Source: Micromonosporaceae bacterium KJ-029
GTDB lineage: Bacteria > Actinomycetota > Actinomycetes > Mycobacteriales > Micromonosporaceae
DNA: 64,000 bases
Assembly (NCBI GenBank): GCA_005402585.1
Contig: BIFP01000051.1
Span: 354,959 to 418,958 of the forward strand
Direction: 5' to 3'
How positions within the stretch are numbered: the stretch's first letter is position 1; the number at the start of each line of letters is the position of its first letter. The translations under genes and the position numbers were made by a program. The notes below the pieces were generated by a model that worked only from the letters and a program-made list of their open reading frames with translations, searched no databases and was not told the DNA's origin. This document shows, piece after piece, positions 1 through 8,764 of the stretch.

Positions 1-576
1 GGCAGCCGGGAACTGTTCGCCATCAAGATCCCGTACCTGCTGTCGTACCTCGGCACCGGCGACCCCAACGGCACCGTGCACGGCATCAACGACCTGCAGG
101 CCCTCTACACCGCCCAGTACGGCGCCGGCAGCTACACCCCGATCATCCCGGTCACCTACTGGAGCTTCCGCTTCATGATCGGATTCGGGCTCGCCGCCGC
201 CGCCATCGCCCTGCTCGTGCTCTGGGCCCAACGCAAGGGCCGCACCCCCCGCAGCAAGTGGCTGCTGCGCGCCGGCCTGGCCATGCCCATCCTGCCGCTG
301 CTGGCCAACTCCTTCGGCTGGATCTTCACCGAGATGGGCCGCCAACCCTGGATCGTCTTCGGCGAGATGCTCACCCGCGACGGCGTCTCCCGCAGCGTCT
401 CCCTCGCCGAGGTCCTCACCAGCTTCGCCGCCTTCACCCTCATCTACGCCACCCTCGCCGTCATCGAGGTGAAACTGCTGATCCGCTACGCCAAGGCCGG
501 CGTACCCGACGTCACCCCCGACCCCGAACCCGACGACACCGACGACGCCGAGCGCCCGCTCGCCTTCGCCTACTGA
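1..576 (+). CDS. cydA: Cytochrome bd ubiquinol oxidase subunit I, C-terminal part (5' end outside window)
   Basis: The reading frame is open from base 1, so the gene begins upstream; 191 residues are present. CydA carries the haems and the quinol site of cytochrome bd oxidase, a membrane terminal oxidase. The PVTYWSFRFMIGFG stretch followed by repeated hydrophobic segments is typical of the CydA C-terminal half. The last 25 residues are an acidic, proline-rich cytoplasmic tail. The cydB start lies 14 bases after the stop, so the two are almost certainly one operon. The family call is confident; the missing N-terminus prevents checking the haem ligands. Confidence 0.95.
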   Translation, partial: GSRELFAIKIPYLLSYLGTGDPNGTVHGINDLQALYTAQYGAGSYTPIIPVTYWSFRFMIGFGLAAAAIALLVLWAQRKGRTPRSKWLLRAGLAMPILPLLANSFGWIFTEMGRQPWIVFGEMLTRDGVSRSVSLAEVLTSFAAFTLIYATLAVIEVKLLIRYAKAGVPDVTPDPEPDDTDDAERPLAFAY

Positions 577-590
577 CCCGGAGCCCCACC

Positions 591-1589
591 GTGGAACTGA
601 CCACCATCTGGTTTCTCCTCGTCGCCGTGCTGTTCACCGGCTACTTCATCCTCGAGGGCTTCGACTTCGGCGTCGGCATGCTGCTGCCCGTCCTCGGCCG
701 CGACGACCGCGAACGCCGCGTCATGATCAACACCATCGGGCCGGTCTGGGACGGCAACGAGGTCTGGCTGATCACCGCCGGCGGCGCCATGTTCGCCGCC
801 TTCCCCGAGTGGTACGCCACCCTCTTCTCCGGCTTCTACCTGCCGCTGCTGCTCATCCTGCTGGCGCTGATCGCCCGCGGCGTCGCCTTCGAGTACCGCC
901 ACAAGCGCCCCGAGGCATCCTGGAAACGCCGCTGGGACAACGCCATCTTCTTCGGCTCACTCGTCCCGGCGATCCTGTGGGGCGTCGCCTTCGCCAACAT
1001 CCTGCGCGGCGTACCCCTGGACGCCGACCACGAGTACGTCGGCGGCCTGCTCAACCTGCTGCACCCGTACGCCCTGCTCGGCGGCGCCACCACCGCGGCC
1101 CTGTTCGCCACCCACGGCGCCGTCTTCGTCGCCCTCAAGACCATCGGCGACATCCGCGACCGCGCCGCGACCCTCGCCGTACGCCTCGGCGTGGCCACCG
1201 CGGTCCTCGCGGTGGCGTTCCTGACCTGGACCCTGACCATCCGCTCCAGCGCCGCCGCCGTCGTGTTCGCCGCCGGCGCCGCCCTCGCGCTGCTCGGTGG
1301 TCTCGCCGCCGCCAAGGTACGCCGCGAAGGCTGGGCGTTCACCGGCACCGCGCTGGCGATCGGCCTGGCCGTGGCGACCCTGTTCGCCGCGCTGTTCCCG
1401 AACGTGCTGCCCTCCACCCTCGACCCGGCCGGCACACTCACCGCCACCAACGCCGCCTCCACCCCCTACACCCTCAAGATCATGACGTGGGTGGCGGTGT
1501 TCTTCACCCCGATCGTGCTCGTCTACCAAGGCTGGACGTACTGGGTGTTCCGTAAGCGCATCGGGGTGGCGCACATCCCGCAACACTGA
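591..1589 (+). CDS. cydB: Cytochrome bd ubiquinol oxidase subunit II
   Basis: 332 residues with about eight or nine membrane segments. CydB partners CydA in the bd-type quinol oxidase. The N-terminal ILEGFDFGVGMLLP and the GPVWDGNEVWLITAGGAMFAAFP region are family signatures. The GTG start at 591 is chosen because it begins at the conserved VELTTIWF N-terminus, just after the cydA stop; the frame runs further upstream but there it encodes no CydB-like residues. cydDC, often next in this operon, does not follow; a hairpin terminates the unit. Confidence 0.96.
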   Translation: MELTTIWFLLVAVLFTGYFILEGFDFGVGMLLPVLGRDDRERRVMINTIGPVWDGNEVWLITAGGAMFAAFPEWYATLFSGFYLPLLLILLALIARGVAFEYRHKRPEASWKRRWDNAIFFGSLVPAILWGVAFANILRGVPLDADHEYVGGLLNLLHPYALLGGATTAALFATHGAVFVALKTIGDIRDRAATLAVRLGVATAVLAVAFLTWTLTIRSSAAAVVFAAGAALALLGGLAAAKVRREGWAFTGTALAIGLAVATLFAALFPNVLPSTLDPAGTLTATNAASTPYTLKIMTWVAVFFTPIVLVYQGWTYWVFRKRIGVAHIPQH

Positions 1590-1596
1590 CCGCGAC

Positions 1597-1624
1597 CGGG
1601 CCGGGGACCACCGTCCCCGGCCCG
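1597..1624. terminator. Hairpin terminator after cydB
   Basis: A perfect 12-bp inverted repeat (arms CGGGCCGGGGAC and GTCCCCGGCCCG, loop CACC) starts 7 bases after the cydB stop. It has no T-tract, which is usual for actinomycete terminators. Confidence 0.75.
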
Positions 1625-1634
1625 ATCAGGCACC

Positions 1635-2120
1635 ATGACCCCCATGCCACACACCCACACCCACACCTACGCCACCACCGTCACCTGGACCGGCAACCTC
1701 GGCACCGGCACCAGCGGCTACCGCGACTACCGCCGCGACCACGACATCACCACCGACGGCGCCCCACCCATCGCCGGCAGCTCCGACCCCACCTTCCGCG
1801 GCGACCCCACCCGCTGGAACCCCGAACAACTCCTGCTCGCCGCACTGTCCCAGTGCCACATGCTCGCCTACCTGCACCAATGTGCCGCCAAGGGCATCAT
1901 CGTCACCGACTACGTCGACGACGCCACCGGCACCATGACCACCGACGCCAGCGGCAGCGGCCACTTCACCGAGGTCGTCCTACGTCCCCGGGTAACCGTC
2001 GCCGACCCCACCACCGCCGACACCGCCACCGCCCTGCACGACGACGCCCACCACGTCTGCTTCATCGCCAACTCGGTCAACTTCCCGGTCCGCCACGAAC
2101 CGACGACCGTCACCGACTGA
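1635..2120 (+). CDS. OsmC/Ohr-family peroxiredoxin
   Basis: 161 residues. OsmC-type proteins reduce organic hydroperoxides with a cysteine pair in the cytosol. The conserved cysteines appear as Cys74 in SQCHMLAYL and Cys142 in VCFIANSV; an extra Cys83 is present. The WNPEQLLLAALSQCHM helix is typical of the family. The N-terminus is His/Thr-rich (MPHTHTHTYATTVTW), with a possible alternative ATG at 1644. AGG sits four bases before the first ATG. The gene stands alone between the cydB terminator and the acetyltransferase. Confidence 0.9.
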   Translation: MTPMPHTHTHTYATTVTWTGNLGTGTSGYRDYRRDHDITTDGAPPIAGSSDPTFRGDPTRWNPEQLLLAALSQCHMLAYLHQCAAKGIIVTDYVDDATGTMTTDASGSGHFTEVVLRPRVTVADPTTADTATALHDDAHHVCFIANSVNFPVRHEPTTVTD

Positions 2121-2186
2121 CCGACGCACCACCGCCCCGGACACCTCCGCTGGCGGGCCGGCAAACCGGTCGACAGCACCGCCAGC

Positions 2187-3389
2187 ATGGCTATCGTCAA
2201 CCCGGTGCAACCCACCGTCGACGTCCGCGAACTCGCCCCCGACGAGCTGACCGCCGCCTGGCACCTCGGCCGGCTCGCCTTCGGCTCCGACCCGCAACCC
2301 CCACCACAGGCCGTCACACCCAGCCCCGGCCGCACCACCTACGGCGCCTTCGACGCGGGCGGACAGCTGCTCGGCAAGGCCGTCGACCTGCACGACGAAC
2401 AGTGGTGGGCCGGGCGCGCCGTACCCGTCGCCGACGTCGCCGGAGTCGCCGTCGCCCCCGAAGCCCGCGGCACCGGCGTCGGCCGCGCCCTGCTCCGCAC
2501 CCTACTGCGCGACGCCCACGACCGCGGCGCCGCCGTCAGCGCGCTGTTCGCCACCACTCCCGCCCCCTACCGGGCCTGCGGCTGGGAGATCGCCGGGCAG
2601 CTACGCACCCTCGACCTGCCCACCGCCGCGCTGCCCCGGCACCGCCCCGACCCGCAGCTCACCGTCCGCGCCGGCACCCCCGCCGACCTGCCCGCCGTCG
2701 CCGACCTGCACCAGCGCGTCACCCGGCACCGCTGCGGCCTGCTCACCCGCACCCACCCCCGCTACGACAACGCCGCCGACGAACTGCCCTACGACGGGTT
2801 CACCATCGTCGAACACGACGGCCACCTGCTCGGCTACGCCGGCTGGAACCGCGGCCGCGGCTACGGCCCCGACGCGGTCCTCACCGTCGAGGACATCCTC
2901 GCCACCACCACCGAAGCCGCCCGCACCCTCGTCGGCGTCCTCGCCAGCTGGCACAGCGTCACCCCCACCGTGCGGCTGACCCCACTACCCGGCGACGCCA
3001 TCAGTACCCACCTGCCGCTCGAGATCGCCCGCGAACACGAACGCGACACCTGGATGCACCGGCCCGTCGACATCGCCCGCGCCGTCGAGAGCCGCGGCTG
3101 GCCCGCACACACCCGCGGCCAGGTCACCTTCACCCTCACCGACGACCTCGCCGAATGGAACACCGGCACCTGGCAGCTCACGGTCGCCGACGGCAACGCC
3201 CACCTGCACCGCGTCACCACCCAAGCGGACCTGCACCTGACCGTACGCGGCTTCGCGCTGCTCTACACCAGCGCCGCCACCGCCCACACCCTCGCCGAAA
3301 CCGGCCTGCTGCGACACACCACACCGGACCCGAGCGCCCTCGACCTGCTCGCCGCCGGACCACCCGCCCAAGCCCTCGACTACTTCTGA
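2187..3389 (+). CDS. Eis-family GNAT N-acetyltransferase
   Basis: 400 residues, the normal length for the Eis family (two GNAT folds plus a C-terminal sterol-carrier-like domain). Mycobacterial Eis acetylates amines, including aminoglycosides; the substrate here is unknown. The acetyl-CoA loop is seen in VAVAPEARGTGVGRALLRTLL (about residues 88-108), followed by FATTPAPYRACGWEIAG. The C-terminal region ends in LDYF, matching the carboxylate terminus that Eis enzymes use in catalysis. No strong ribosome binding site is visible before the ATG. A bidirectional hairpin follows. Confidence 0.9.
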   Translation: MAIVNPVQPTVDVRELAPDELTAAWHLGRLAFGSDPQPPPQAVTPSPGRTTYGAFDAGGQLLGKAVDLHDEQWWAGRAVPVADVAGVAVAPEARGTGVGRALLRTLLRDAHDRGAAVSALFATTPAPYRACGWEIAGQLRTLDLPTAALPRHRPDPQLTVRAGTPADLPAVADLHQRVTRHRCGLLTRTHPRYDNAADELPYDGFTIVEHDGHLLGYAGWNRGRGYGPDAVLTVEDILATTTEAARTLVGVLASWHSVTPTVRLTPLPGDAISTHLPLEIAREHERDTWMHRPVDIARAVESRGWPAHTRGQVTFTLTDDLAEWNTGTWQLTVADGNAHLHRVTTQADLHLTVRGFALLYTSAATAHTLAETGLLRHTTPDPSALDLLAAGPPAQALDYF

Positions 3390-3442
3390 CAAACCCCGGC
3401 TCGCCGACCGACACCGCCACCCACCCGACCAGCAAGACGAAC

Positions 3443-3473
3443 GGCCGGCCCAGGCGAACCGCCCGGGCCGGCC
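3443..3473. terminator. Hairpin between convergent genes
   Basis: Arms GGCCGGCCC (3443-3451) and GGGCCGGCC (3465-3473) are perfectly complementary, and the loop holds a further GGCG/CGCC pairing. It lies between two convergent genes and could terminate both. Confidence 0.65.
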
Positions 3474-3492
3474 GACCACGCCGACGCGCCGA

Positions 3493-4176
3493 TCAACCCG
3501 CCTCGCGCAACTCCGCCAACCGGGCCTCGATCTCCGCCAACTCCGCCCGCAGCTTCTCCGCCTGCCGCTCGGCCTCCGACCGCTCCGTCGACAGGATCTG
3601 CTCCACCGCCTCGTGCACCCCCGGCACGTCCACCAACGCCACCATCCGCAGCGCCTCCGCCGGCTTGAGCACGTACGGCTTGGCCAACACCTTGGCACCC
3701 TGCTGCGCCGCCACCGTCCACTCACCATCGGCGTACGCCAGCGTCACCGTCAGCCCCGCCGGACCCTTCGGCTTCGCCGCCTTCACCGCCCGCCGCGCCG
3801 GCTTCGCCTCCACCGTTTCCACAGTCTCCACCTTCGGCTCCTCCCGCCGCGGCTGCGGCACCCGGTCCAACACGAACTCCGGCTCCGCCGCCACCGGCTC
3901 GGCCTGCGGCGGCTCCACCTTCTGCTCAACCGGCCTGCGCCCCGCACCCTTCGGCGCCACCGCCACATCGGCGGGGGAGAAGGGCAACTCGTCGCGCCCG
4001 AACCGCACCACCACGAACTCGTCGGACACCGCCGGATCGGTCAACTCGACCACCTGACCCAACTGCCCGGCGATCTGCCCGGCCGCGGCCGTGAACACCA
4101 CCTTCGGCTTACGGCCCGCGGCCAACGCCTCCCGGAAACCCTGCACCTCGTCCTCGGACAAACCCTGGCCCGCCAT
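3493..4176 (-). CDS. Conserved actinobacterial hypothetical protein, charged, coiled-coil C-terminus
   Basis: 227 residues. No enzyme family is recognised. Residues 1-70 (MAGQGLSEDEV... FGRDELPFSPADV) look like a compact acidic domain. A proline/glutamate/lysine-rich linker follows, then a second small domain containing a VTLAYADGEWTVAAQQGAKVL strand pattern, and finally a heptad-like helix (RSEAERQAEKLRAELAEIEARLAELREAG) predicted to be a coiled coil. The ATG at 4176 is preferred because GGAAGAGGA lies just upstream; the frame also runs further 5'. It follows the bcp gene in the same direction, 65 bases away. Confidence 0.7.
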   Translation of the reverse strand: MAGQGLSEDEVQGFREALAAGRKPKVVFTAAAGQIAGQLGQVVELTDPAVSDEFVVVRFGRDELPFSPADVAVAPKGAGRRPVEQKVEPPQAEPVAAEPEFVLDRVPQPRREEPKVETVETVEAKPARRAVKAAKPKGPAGLTVTLAYADGEWTVAAQQGAKVLAKPYVLKPAEALRMVALVDVPGVHEAVEQILSTERSEAERQAEKLRAELAEIEARLAELREAG

Positions 4177-4241
4177 CACGTCCTCTTCCGTCCCACGTCT
4201 GATCGCAGCCTTGATACCAGCCGGCTGCGACAGCAGAAAGA

Positions 4242-4709
4242 TCAACCCCCCAGTGCCCGCAACGCCGCGTCGGCGTGCTCGTTCATGCTCAACTCGCTGT
4301 GCACCACCGCCAGGACCCGCCGATCCGCACCGATCACGAACGTCATCCGCCGCATACTCAGCGGCCCCAACGGCAGCCGGCGCCGCACACCGAACCGGTC
4401 CGCCACCACACCGTCCGGGTCGGACAGCAACGGATAGTCGAACCCGTGCCGGCGCGAAAACTCCGCCTGCCGCTGCACCGAATCCCGACTGATCCCCACC
4501 CGCTGCGCTCCCACCGCCGCGAACTCCGCCGCCAGATCCCGAAAGTGGCAGCTCTCCGCCGTACAGCCCCGCGTCATCGCCGCCGGATAGAAGAACAACA
4601 CCACCGGCCCCGCCGCCAGAAAATCCGACAACCTCCGGGGCCGCCCCGTCTCGTCGGGCAACTCGAAATCGTCCACCACGTCACCCACACCCACACCCGC
4701 CACGCCCAC
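4242..4709 (-). CDS. bcp: Thioredoxin-dependent peroxiredoxin, Bcp/PrxQ type
   Basis: 155 residues. Bcp enzymes reduce peroxides with a peroxidatic cysteine and a resolving cysteine five residues later, as seen here in MTRGCTAESCHFRD (Cys49 and Cys54). FFYPAAMTRGCTAESC is the family signature around the active site; FVIGADRRVLAV is the usual late strand. A very glycine/valine-rich N-terminus precedes the DFELPDETG start of the fold. It is probably cotranscribed with the hypothetical gene downstream, which begins 65 bases after its stop. The short region 4710-4831 separates it from the divergent SDR gene and must hold both promoters. Confidence 0.92.
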   Translation of the reverse strand: MGVAGVGVGDVVDDFELPDETGRPRRLSDFLAAGPVVLFFYPAAMTRGCTAESCHFRDLAAEFAAVGAQRVGISRDSVQRQAEFSRRHGFDYPLLSDPDGVVADRFGVRRRLPLGPLSMRRMTFVIGADRRVLAVVHSELSMNEHADAALRALGG

Positions 4710-4831
4710 TCCTCACCTCGACGCCGTCGCGGGCGAGCGTATGCGCCCGTGTGCTCCACCACACCCCGCTACCCGCCGCCGCACCGCCCCGGTAACGTCG
4801 CCGACACCGGCCGGGGCAGGAGAGAAGGACA

Positions 4832-5560
4832 ATGACACCCGTCACCGTCATCACTGGCGGCAGCCGCGGCATCGGCGCCGCCACCGCCCGCCGCCTCGCC
4901 CACACCGGCCACCACATCGCACTCGGCTACCGCCGCGACCACCAGGCCGCCGCCACCGTCGTGGCCGACCTGCGCGCCACCGGCGTCGACGCCATCGCCG
5001 TACCCGCCGACACCCGCGACCCCGACCAGGTCGCCGCCCTCTTCGACGCCGCCGCCGAACTCGGCCCGATCACCGGGCTGGTCAACAACGCCGGCATCAC
5101 CAGCCCGATCGGCCCCTTCACCGACCTGCACCCCGACGACCTGCGCCGCGTCGTCGACGTCAACCTCGTCGGCTACATCCTCTGCGCCCAGCAGGCCGCC
5201 CGCCGGATGACCGACGGCACCGCCATCGTCAACATCTCCTCCGTCGCCGCCACCCTCGGCAGCCCAGGGGAGTACGTCCACTACGCCGCCGTCAAAGCCG
5301 CCACCGACGCCCTCACCATCGGCCTGGCCAAGGAACTCGCCCCACACGGCATCCGGGTCAACGCCGTCGCCCCCGGCATCATCCGCACCGACATCCACGC
5401 CCTGTCCGGCCAACCCGACCGACCCGACCGCGCCGCCAGCCGCATCCCACTGGGCCGCCCCGGCGAACCCGACGAGGTCGCCGCCGCCATCGCCTGGCTG
5501 CTCAGCCCGGACGCCTCCTACACCACCGGCGCCGTCCTCCGCGTCGGCGGCGGCCTGTAA
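4832..5560 (+). CDS. SDR-family oxidoreductase (3-oxoacyl-ACP reductase type)
   Basis: 242 residues, classical SDR length. The cofactor motif GGSRGIG (9-15), the NNAG motif (85-88), the catalytic serine region NISSVA (134-139), Tyr151 and Lys155 (YAAVK) are all present. PG...T after residue 180 closes the active site as usual. It resembles FabG-like NAD(P)H reductases, but such enzymes are widely used in secondary metabolism and the substrate cannot be told. The start is well supported by AGGAGAGAAGG upstream. It is divergent from bcp. Confidence 0.93.
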   Translation: MTPVTVITGGSRGIGAATARRLAHTGHHIALGYRRDHQAAATVVADLRATGVDAIAVPADTRDPDQVAALFDAAAELGPITGLVNNAGITSPIGPFTDLHPDDLRRVVDVNLVGYILCAQQAARRMTDGTAIVNISSVAATLGSPGEYVHYAAVKAATDALTIGLAKELAPHGIRVNAVAPGIIRTDIHALSGQPDRPDRAASRIPLGRPGEPDEVAAAIAWLLSPDASYTTGAVLRVGGGL

Positions 5561-5647
5561 CCATCGGCAGGCCACTGCTGGTAACCCCGACGCCGACCGG
5601 CCCGAAATCCCCTCGACAGAACCGTCCCGTCCTGCCACCGTGCTCGG

Positions 5648-6586
5648 ATGGCAGATCTTGGCCCGACCGAACTCCGGCTGATGCAGGGCCTGGCCCAACA
5701 GGTGACCGCACTACGGCCGGAACTGCTCAACGGCGAGGCGACCGTCGGTGAACTGGCCTGGGGCTGGGCCAAGGACTTCGACGCACTCAACCAATTCTGG
5801 CGGCACCGGCTGTGGTTCGCCGACGGCCAGCTGGCCGGGTGGGGGTGGGTATATCTGCCCTACCGGATCCAGCGCAGCGACGGGAAGTTCCGTGAGGTCG
5901 AGACGGCCAACCTGATCTGGCAGGTACATCCGGACCGGCCCGAGCTGCTGACCGAAATCCTCGACTGGTACGACGATGTGGCGGGCGACGTCGACCGGCT
6001 GCTGACCGTACAGGTCGCGGACGCACCGGCCCGTGCCCGCGTAGCCGCACACGGATACGCGTTCGACACGGAAACCGGCTCGGACAACGGGTCCTGGGTA
6101 CAGTTCAATGCCCGGGAACTGACCGACGTGCCGGATCCGGTGCTGCCCGAGGGTTTCCGGTTCCTGACGGCCGGAGACATCTCGGTGGCGGACGCGGTCA
6201 AGGCGCACCGGGACGCCTGGTACCCGTCCAGCTTCACCGAGACGGCGCTCGAGCGAATCCGGCGGACCTGGCCGTATCGAGCCGACCTGCACGTGCTGAT
6301 CGAGGCACCGGACGGCACCCTCGCCGCAACCGCGATCATCTGGCTGGACGAAGCGACGCGAACCGCCGAGTTCGAGCCCGTCGGCACACACCGAGACTTC
6401 CGGCGCCAGGGGTTGGGCACCGCGCTGCAACTGCACGGCATGCACCTGGCCAGGGCCGCCGGCGCGAACCGCATGCTGGTCGCCTGCCTTGGCGCGCCCG
6501 CGCATCCGGCCGCCCGCAACATGTACTACGGCGTCGGCTACCGCGAGTTGAGCCGCGACCTGCCGCAGATCAAGCTCGCGAGATAA
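5648..6586 (+). CDS. Tandem-GNAT N-acetyltransferase
   Basis: 312 residues with two GNAT-like halves. The second half holds the acetyl-CoA loop: EFEPVGTHRDFRRQGLGTALQLHGM (about residues 238-262), where RRQGLG is the pyrophosphate-binding motif, followed by MYYGVGYRELSRDL, the usual C-terminal strand. The first half (about 1-150) is degenerate, without a clear RxxGxG. Such proteins acetylate small amines; the substrate is unknown. Codon use is less extreme than in its left neighbours. Confidence 0.82.
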   Translation: MADLGPTELRLMQGLAQQVTALRPELLNGEATVGELAWGWAKDFDALNQFWRHRLWFADGQLAGWGWVYLPYRIQRSDGKFREVETANLIWQVHPDRPELLTEILDWYDDVAGDVDRLLTVQVADAPARARVAAHGYAFDTETGSDNGSWVQFNARELTDVPDPVLPEGFRFLTAGDISVADAVKAHRDAWYPSSFTETALERIRRTWPYRADLHVLIEAPDGTLAATAIIWLDEATRTAEFEPVGTHRDFRRQGLGTALQLHGMHLARAAGANRMLVACLGAPAHPAARNMYYGVGYRELSRDLPQIKLAR

Positions 6587-6675
6587 CGCCCGGCTCCGCC
6601 ACTCAACCTGTCGCCCAGCAGGGAGCGTCTTACCTCCCATGCAAACAAGAGTGCGCTCCACGACCTGGGCACGTC

Positions 6676-7203
6676 ATGCCGGGTGAGGACGAGCAGCGGT
6701 TCCGCGACTTCGTGTTGGCGCAGTGGGGGCCACTGACTCGCATGGCCTACCTCCTGACCGGAGACCAGGGCACCGCTGAGGACCTGGTGCAGTCAGCGTT
6801 GGAGAAGACCCACCGCCGGTGGGGAAACATCGTCCGCAAGGACGCCCCCGGGGTCTACGTCCGCCGGGTGATGGTCAACACCGCGGTCTCCTGGCGACGA
6901 CGCCGCCGAACCGTCGAGGTGCCGCTCCTCGACACGGACGCCATCGCCGCGCCAGACGCCTACCACCAGGCAGAGAACCGACATCAGCTGCTGGGGGCAC
7001 TGCGGCGACTGCCGCCGAGAATGCGAGCGGTACTCGTCCTTCGGTACTTCGAGGACCTGAGCGAGGCGGACATCGCCCGAATCCTCGGATGCTCGACCGG
7101 GACGGTCAAGAGCCAAGCGTCGCGAGGCCTCGCTCGGCTGCGAGCCGACCTGACGCCACCGTCCACCCTCCTCGACACAAACCTGCAGGGAGATCCAGCA
7201 TGA
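6676..7203 (+). CDS. SigE-family ECF RNA polymerase sigma factor
   Basis: 175 residues. Region 2 is visible in FRDFVLAQWGPLTRMAYLLTGDQGTAEDLVQSALEKTHRRW (about 10-50), and region 4 in LRRLPPRMRAVLVLRYFEDLSEADIARILGCSTGTVKSQASRGLARLR, with a clear helix-turn-helix. This matches the actinobacterial SigE-family ECF group. Its stop overlaps the start of the next gene (ATGA at 7200-7203), so the two are translationally coupled, as is usual for a sigma factor and its membrane partner. Confidence 0.93.
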   Translation: MPGEDEQRFRDFVLAQWGPLTRMAYLLTGDQGTAEDLVQSALEKTHRRWGNIVRKDAPGVYVRRVMVNTAVSWRRRRRTVEVPLLDTDAIAAPDAYHQAENRHQLLGALRRLPPRMRAVLVLRYFEDLSEADIARILGCSTGTVKSQASRGLARLRADLTPPSTLLDTNLQGDPA

Positions 7204-8600
7204 CCGGAGACGTTGAAGTCACGCTACGAGAGACTCTCCGCGCCGAGGCCGACACATTGGCCGTACTGGAGGACCCGTGGCCCCGTTTCGCCCAGCGGGA
7301 GGACGCCCACCGCCGCGCGCGCCGGATCCGTGTCGGCATCATCGCCGGGTTCCTTGCCACCGCCGTCGGAATTCAGACGAACCTGATACCCCTCCCGGGA
7401 TGGGTTCCGGGCATCGCCGTCGCCTCATCGCCTTCGCCCCTGGCGGATGGACCCACCCGGGGCAGCCTCGCCACCGATCGGGACTGGCTGGACGGCTTGC
7501 GCAAGCAGGTCAACGACCTTCAAGACCCGCAAGGGTGGTGGAAGATCACCGACCGCGACGCGATCCGCGTCGTGTACGCCGGCGACGTGCCCGGCCGCCG
7601 CATCGCGTTGGTCTTCGTACCCCTACGCCTGGGCGTCATCACCGACTCGACGCTGGTCTGGTTCAGCGGTCCGCCCGGAGCCGAGCCTGAACAGATGGAA
7701 CAGGGCGGCAACGAAACCGCCGGCACGACGGTGGCCACCTGGATGGAAAGCGATGCGAACAACGGTGGTGTCGCGCTCGTCATCGGACCGGCAGGTTCCA
7801 CCGTGACGATCTCCGGCTTCTCCGGCTACTCCCCAAGAGGCGTCGTGGAACGCCATCAACTCTCTTCGTCGGCCGGCACCGGAATCGGTGTCGCGTCGGT
7901 ACCCGCAGCCAGAACAGTCGGGGGACCCACGCTCACCGCTCGGGTCACGAACGGTGACACCGTCATCCACGAGGGGCCTGTATACGGCGGCTGGTCCGGA
8001 CCCGACACCAGCCAAGACCCGACCGACGAGATGCTCACCGCGGCCGTCCGCGACACCCGAGGACCCGTCATCGACCGAGCCGTCCTGGCGCGGTTCGTCG
8101 ACCACGCGTTACGTGACAGCCGACTCCCAGCCCAGCACGTCACGATCCGCGTGCGCTGGTGCGGAACCGTCAACGACAAACCCGCCGCGCTGATCACGAT
8201 CCAACCCAAGGACGGCGGCGTCATCGCCTACGCCATCCACGGCGACACCAGCGGCTGGCGAACCGACCTTCGGCTGCTGCTGCCCGCCCACGGCGCCGAA
8301 CAACGACCCATCGCATGGAGGATGCGCGCCGAAGGCAAGGACACCAGAACCGACCGCGTCATCGTGGTAGCCCCACCGGGCGCGGCCACCGCAACCGTGA
8401 CCCCCCAGGAAGGTGCCCCGACCCCGGTCACCCTCGACGCATCCGGCTCCGGCACCACCACCGTCCCGCCGAACGAGCCCGCAACCGTCACCGCCCACGC
8501 CCCCGACGGAACCACCCTCGCGAGCACACCCATCCCCGCCTTCGAAACCAACTCCGGCGGGCTACCCGGCGACACCCCGAACACCCGGATCACCAACTAG
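7200..8600 (+). CDS. Membrane-anchored protein coupled to the sigma factor, possible anti-sigma partner
   Basis: 466 residues. A cytoplasmic N-terminus of about 45 residues (basic, ending RRARRIR) precedes one membrane segment (VGIIAGFLATAVGIQ and following, about 46-63). The rest is an extracytoplasmic domain of roughly 390 residues rich in beta-strand patterns, Gly and Thr, with a Pro/Thr-rich C-terminal tail. No catalytic motif or zinc motif of ZAS-type anti-sigma factors is seen. Translational coupling (ATGA) to the sigma gene suggests it senses an external signal and restrains the sigma factor. That role is inferred from position only. Confidence 0.75.
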   Translation: MTGDVEVTLRETLRAEADTLAVLEDPWPRFAQREDAHRRARRIRVGIIAGFLATAVGIQTNLIPLPGWVPGIAVASSPSPLADGPTRGSLATDRDWLDGLRKQVNDLQDPQGWWKITDRDAIRVVYAGDVPGRRIALVFVPLRLGVITDSTLVWFSGPPGAEPEQMEQGGNETAGTTVATWMESDANNGGVALVIGPAGSTVTISGFSGYSPRGVVERHQLSSSAGTGIGVASVPAARTVGGPTLTARVTNGDTVIHEGPVYGGWSGPDTSQDPTDEMLTAAVRDTRGPVIDRAVLARFVDHALRDSRLPAQHVTIRVRWCGTVNDKPAALITIQPKDGGVIAYAIHGDTSGWRTDLRLLLPAHGAEQRPIAWRMRAEGKDTRTDRVIVVAPPGAATATVTPQEGAPTPVTLDASGSGTTTVPPNEPATVTAHAPDGTTLASTPIPAFETNSGGLPGDTPNTRITN

Positions 8601-8764
8601 CGGTCACATACCAACTGGCGACACCGCAGTGCTCCCGGCGGTGGACTCGGCCCTGGAACACGGCCGGGCCCACCGCCTCTCCATCAACGACCACGGTCAA
8701 AAGGACGGAACGTTACGGCCACCCAAGCCATGATCAAAGCCCAATCGCTGATCTTCGCCGAAAG

